Source: Candidatus Aminicenantota bacterium (GTDB taxonomy: Bacteria > Acidobacteriota > Aminicenantia > Aminicenantales > Aminicenantaceae). Taken from it: a stretch of 6,125 nucleotides of DNA. The notes under the pieces were generated by a model. The model was given only the letters and a program-made list of their open reading frames with translations, had not been told where the DNA came from and did not search any database. Positions 5,147-6,125 of this stretch are shown piece by piece (within the stretch, counting starts at the first letter, position 1; every line of letters begins with the position of its first letter). The stretch lies in assembly GCA_030617525.1 (NCBI GenBank), contig JAUWVG010000162.1, positions 1-6,125 on the forward strand. Reading direction: 5' to 3'. A program made the position numbers and the translations under genes.

Positions 5147-6125
5147 TTACTCTATGGAAACTAGGTTATCGTTTGGATTTTTATCGATGAGATAATAGTA
5201 AGGATCAATTCCCACCTGAGCCGGAATCCCGTCTAAGATAAATGTAAGTTCCTGTGCGCCGGAAGGGATTTTGTGTTTTTCGAGATAAAGTTCCTCTCCA
5301 TCGGCTCCGAAAACACCGAATGTGATGAAGTCATTCATGCTGATGACCTTTTCCTCTCCCTTTTCATCCGCCCGGACTTTATCGGCGAAGAACTTGAATT
5401 TTACGGAATACTTTCCGCTTTTTAGCTTCTCACTCGTCGCACTCATAGCCCTGTTATTTGACAAGGTGATCGTTTCGAGCCAGTCTTTAATGATGTATTT
5501 TAAATGTTCGGGTGTGGCTTCTTTCAAGTATTCAAGAAATTCAAACGAGGTGGTGAATGGCGGTTCCTGAAAAGCAACATTTTGAATGTATTTTTGTAAG
5601 GCTGCATTAAGGTTTTTTTCTCCGATATAATCCTGCAGTGCATTCATCACGACGATTCCCTTATCGTAGTTGACATAGGGTACTTCGCGGTTGCTGAAGA
5701 GCATTGGAACTTCTTCTTTAGTCTCCCTTGCTCGGCCCCGAAGATATTCGTCGATTTTCATTTTCAGATAATCATTTATTATCTGTTGGTTGTATTCATT
5801 TTTTGTCACCATGAGAGCTGAATATTGAGCCAAACTTTCCATTAAGAAGTAAAGTCCCTCCACATTTGCTCCCATAACCTGGTGTCCCCACCACTGATGA
5901 GCCACTTCATGGGCTGTGGCCCGGAATACATAGGCCACCTTTGTCCCGTCGAATTTGGCGATAAAGCCGTAGCCTTCGGAGAAGGGGATGATCGTTGGGA
6001 ATCCTTCGGCCATAATCCTGTACTTGGGAAATTCAACGATTCTGATTTCATTGAACTGGTAGGGGCTAAAATTCGAGGTGTAGTAGTCGAGGGACATTTT
6101 TATAGATTTGATCATCATATCAATA
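5147..6125 (-). CDS. M1-family aminopeptidase domain, C-terminal part, ABC-permease-fusion type (5' truncated)
   Basis: The frame is open through the window edge (two more codons precede the Met at 6118), so the N-terminus is missing. Residue numbers count from that Met. The zinc site is H70-E-V-A-H74 with E94 in MESLAQYSALMV as third ligand. Y151 in YDKG matches the conserved catalytic tyrosine of M1 enzymes, and PFSEGYGFIA (45-54) lies where classical M1 enzymes have GAMEN. HQWWGHQVMGANVEG after the zinc helix and the SLDYYTSNFSPYQ opening are typical, as I recall, of the peptidase end of long proteins in which an ABC-2 type permease is fused to an M1 domain. That fused protein is over 1000 residues, and the membrane part would lie beyond the window. 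A C-terminal beta domain (about 230-323) follows. The likely role is peptide trimming on the outer face of the inner membrane; the transported substrate is unknown. Confidence 0.85.
   Translation of the reverse strand, partial: IDMMIKSIKMSLDYYTSNFSPYQFNEIRIVEFPKYRIMAEGFPTIIPFSEGYGFIAKFDGTKVAYVFRATAHEVAHQWWGHQVMGANVEGLYFLMESLAQYSALMVTKNEYNQQIINDYLKMKIDEYLRGRARETKEEVPMLFSNREVPYVNYDKGIVVMNALQDYIGEKNLNAALQKYIQNVAFQEPPFTTSFEFLEYLKEATPEHLKYIIKDWLETITLSNNRAMSATSEKLKSGKYSVKFKFFADKVRADEKGEEKVISMNDFITFGVFGADGEELYLEKHKIPSGAQELTFILDGIPAQVGIDPYYYLIDKNPNDNLVSIE

Noticed and set aside
4954..5190. 78-codon + strand frame in the convergent gap
   Set aside because: Composition follows a purine-rich tract and hairpins, it overlaps the end of the M1 gene antisense, and no start signals are visible.
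5842..6051. 69-codon - strand frame within the M1 peptidase
   Set aside because: Alternative frame on the same strand as the clear HEVAH-containing protein; Ser/Pro-rich shadow.

Overview
The window looks like chromosome from a diderm (Gram-negative type) bacterium of moderate GC content. Most of its proteins appear built for the envelope or periplasm: a predicted secreted kinase-fold protein, a small membrane protein, a DsbD-type N-terminal domain, a metzincin/TPR protein, and the peptidase end of an M1 aminopeptidase of the kind often fused to ABC permeases. The mix recalls deep-branching lineages such as Aminicenantes or Acidobacteriota. That is an impression from protein style, and no rRNA or marker gene here confirms it. 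No tRNA, rRNA, CRISPR array or intact mobile element was seen.

Layout: (1) 1-277, + strand, the last 91 codons of an unrecognised protein. (2) 278-537, non-coding, with a terminator-like hairpin near 410-430. (3) 538-1374, + strand, a secreted protein with a PI3K/PI4K/HipA/Fam20-like kinase signature. (4) 1375-1446, a hairpin-rich gap between convergent genes. (5) 1447-2013, - strand, a two-gene cassette of a 66-aa XRE-family regulator and a small membrane protein with a DERE motif. Its promoter carries two related operator-like palindromes centred 21 bp apart. (6) 2014-2348, no intact gene; it holds that promoter and then the decayed remnant of an IS91-type (Y2/HUH) transposase, previously easy to overlook because only 55 codons remain open. 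(7) 2349-2921, - strand, a stand-alone DsbD-alpha-like domain. (8) 2922-3042, back-to-back divergent promoters. (9) 3043-4899, + strand, a TTG-started metzincin-like protease fused to eleven TPRs. (10) 4900-5146, a convergent gap with several inverted repeats, two of them interleaved. (11) 5147-6125, - strand, the C-terminal part of the M1-family peptidase, cut by the window edge.

The genes do not form one obvious operon. The DsbD-like gene and the metzincin/TPR gene share a divergent control region and could be co-regulated in envelope protein quality control, but this is inference. The regulator/membrane-protein pair is a self-contained and probably autoregulated module. The most unusual items are the exported kinase-fold protein, the metzincin-TPR fusion, and the two-operator architecture of the XRE cassette.
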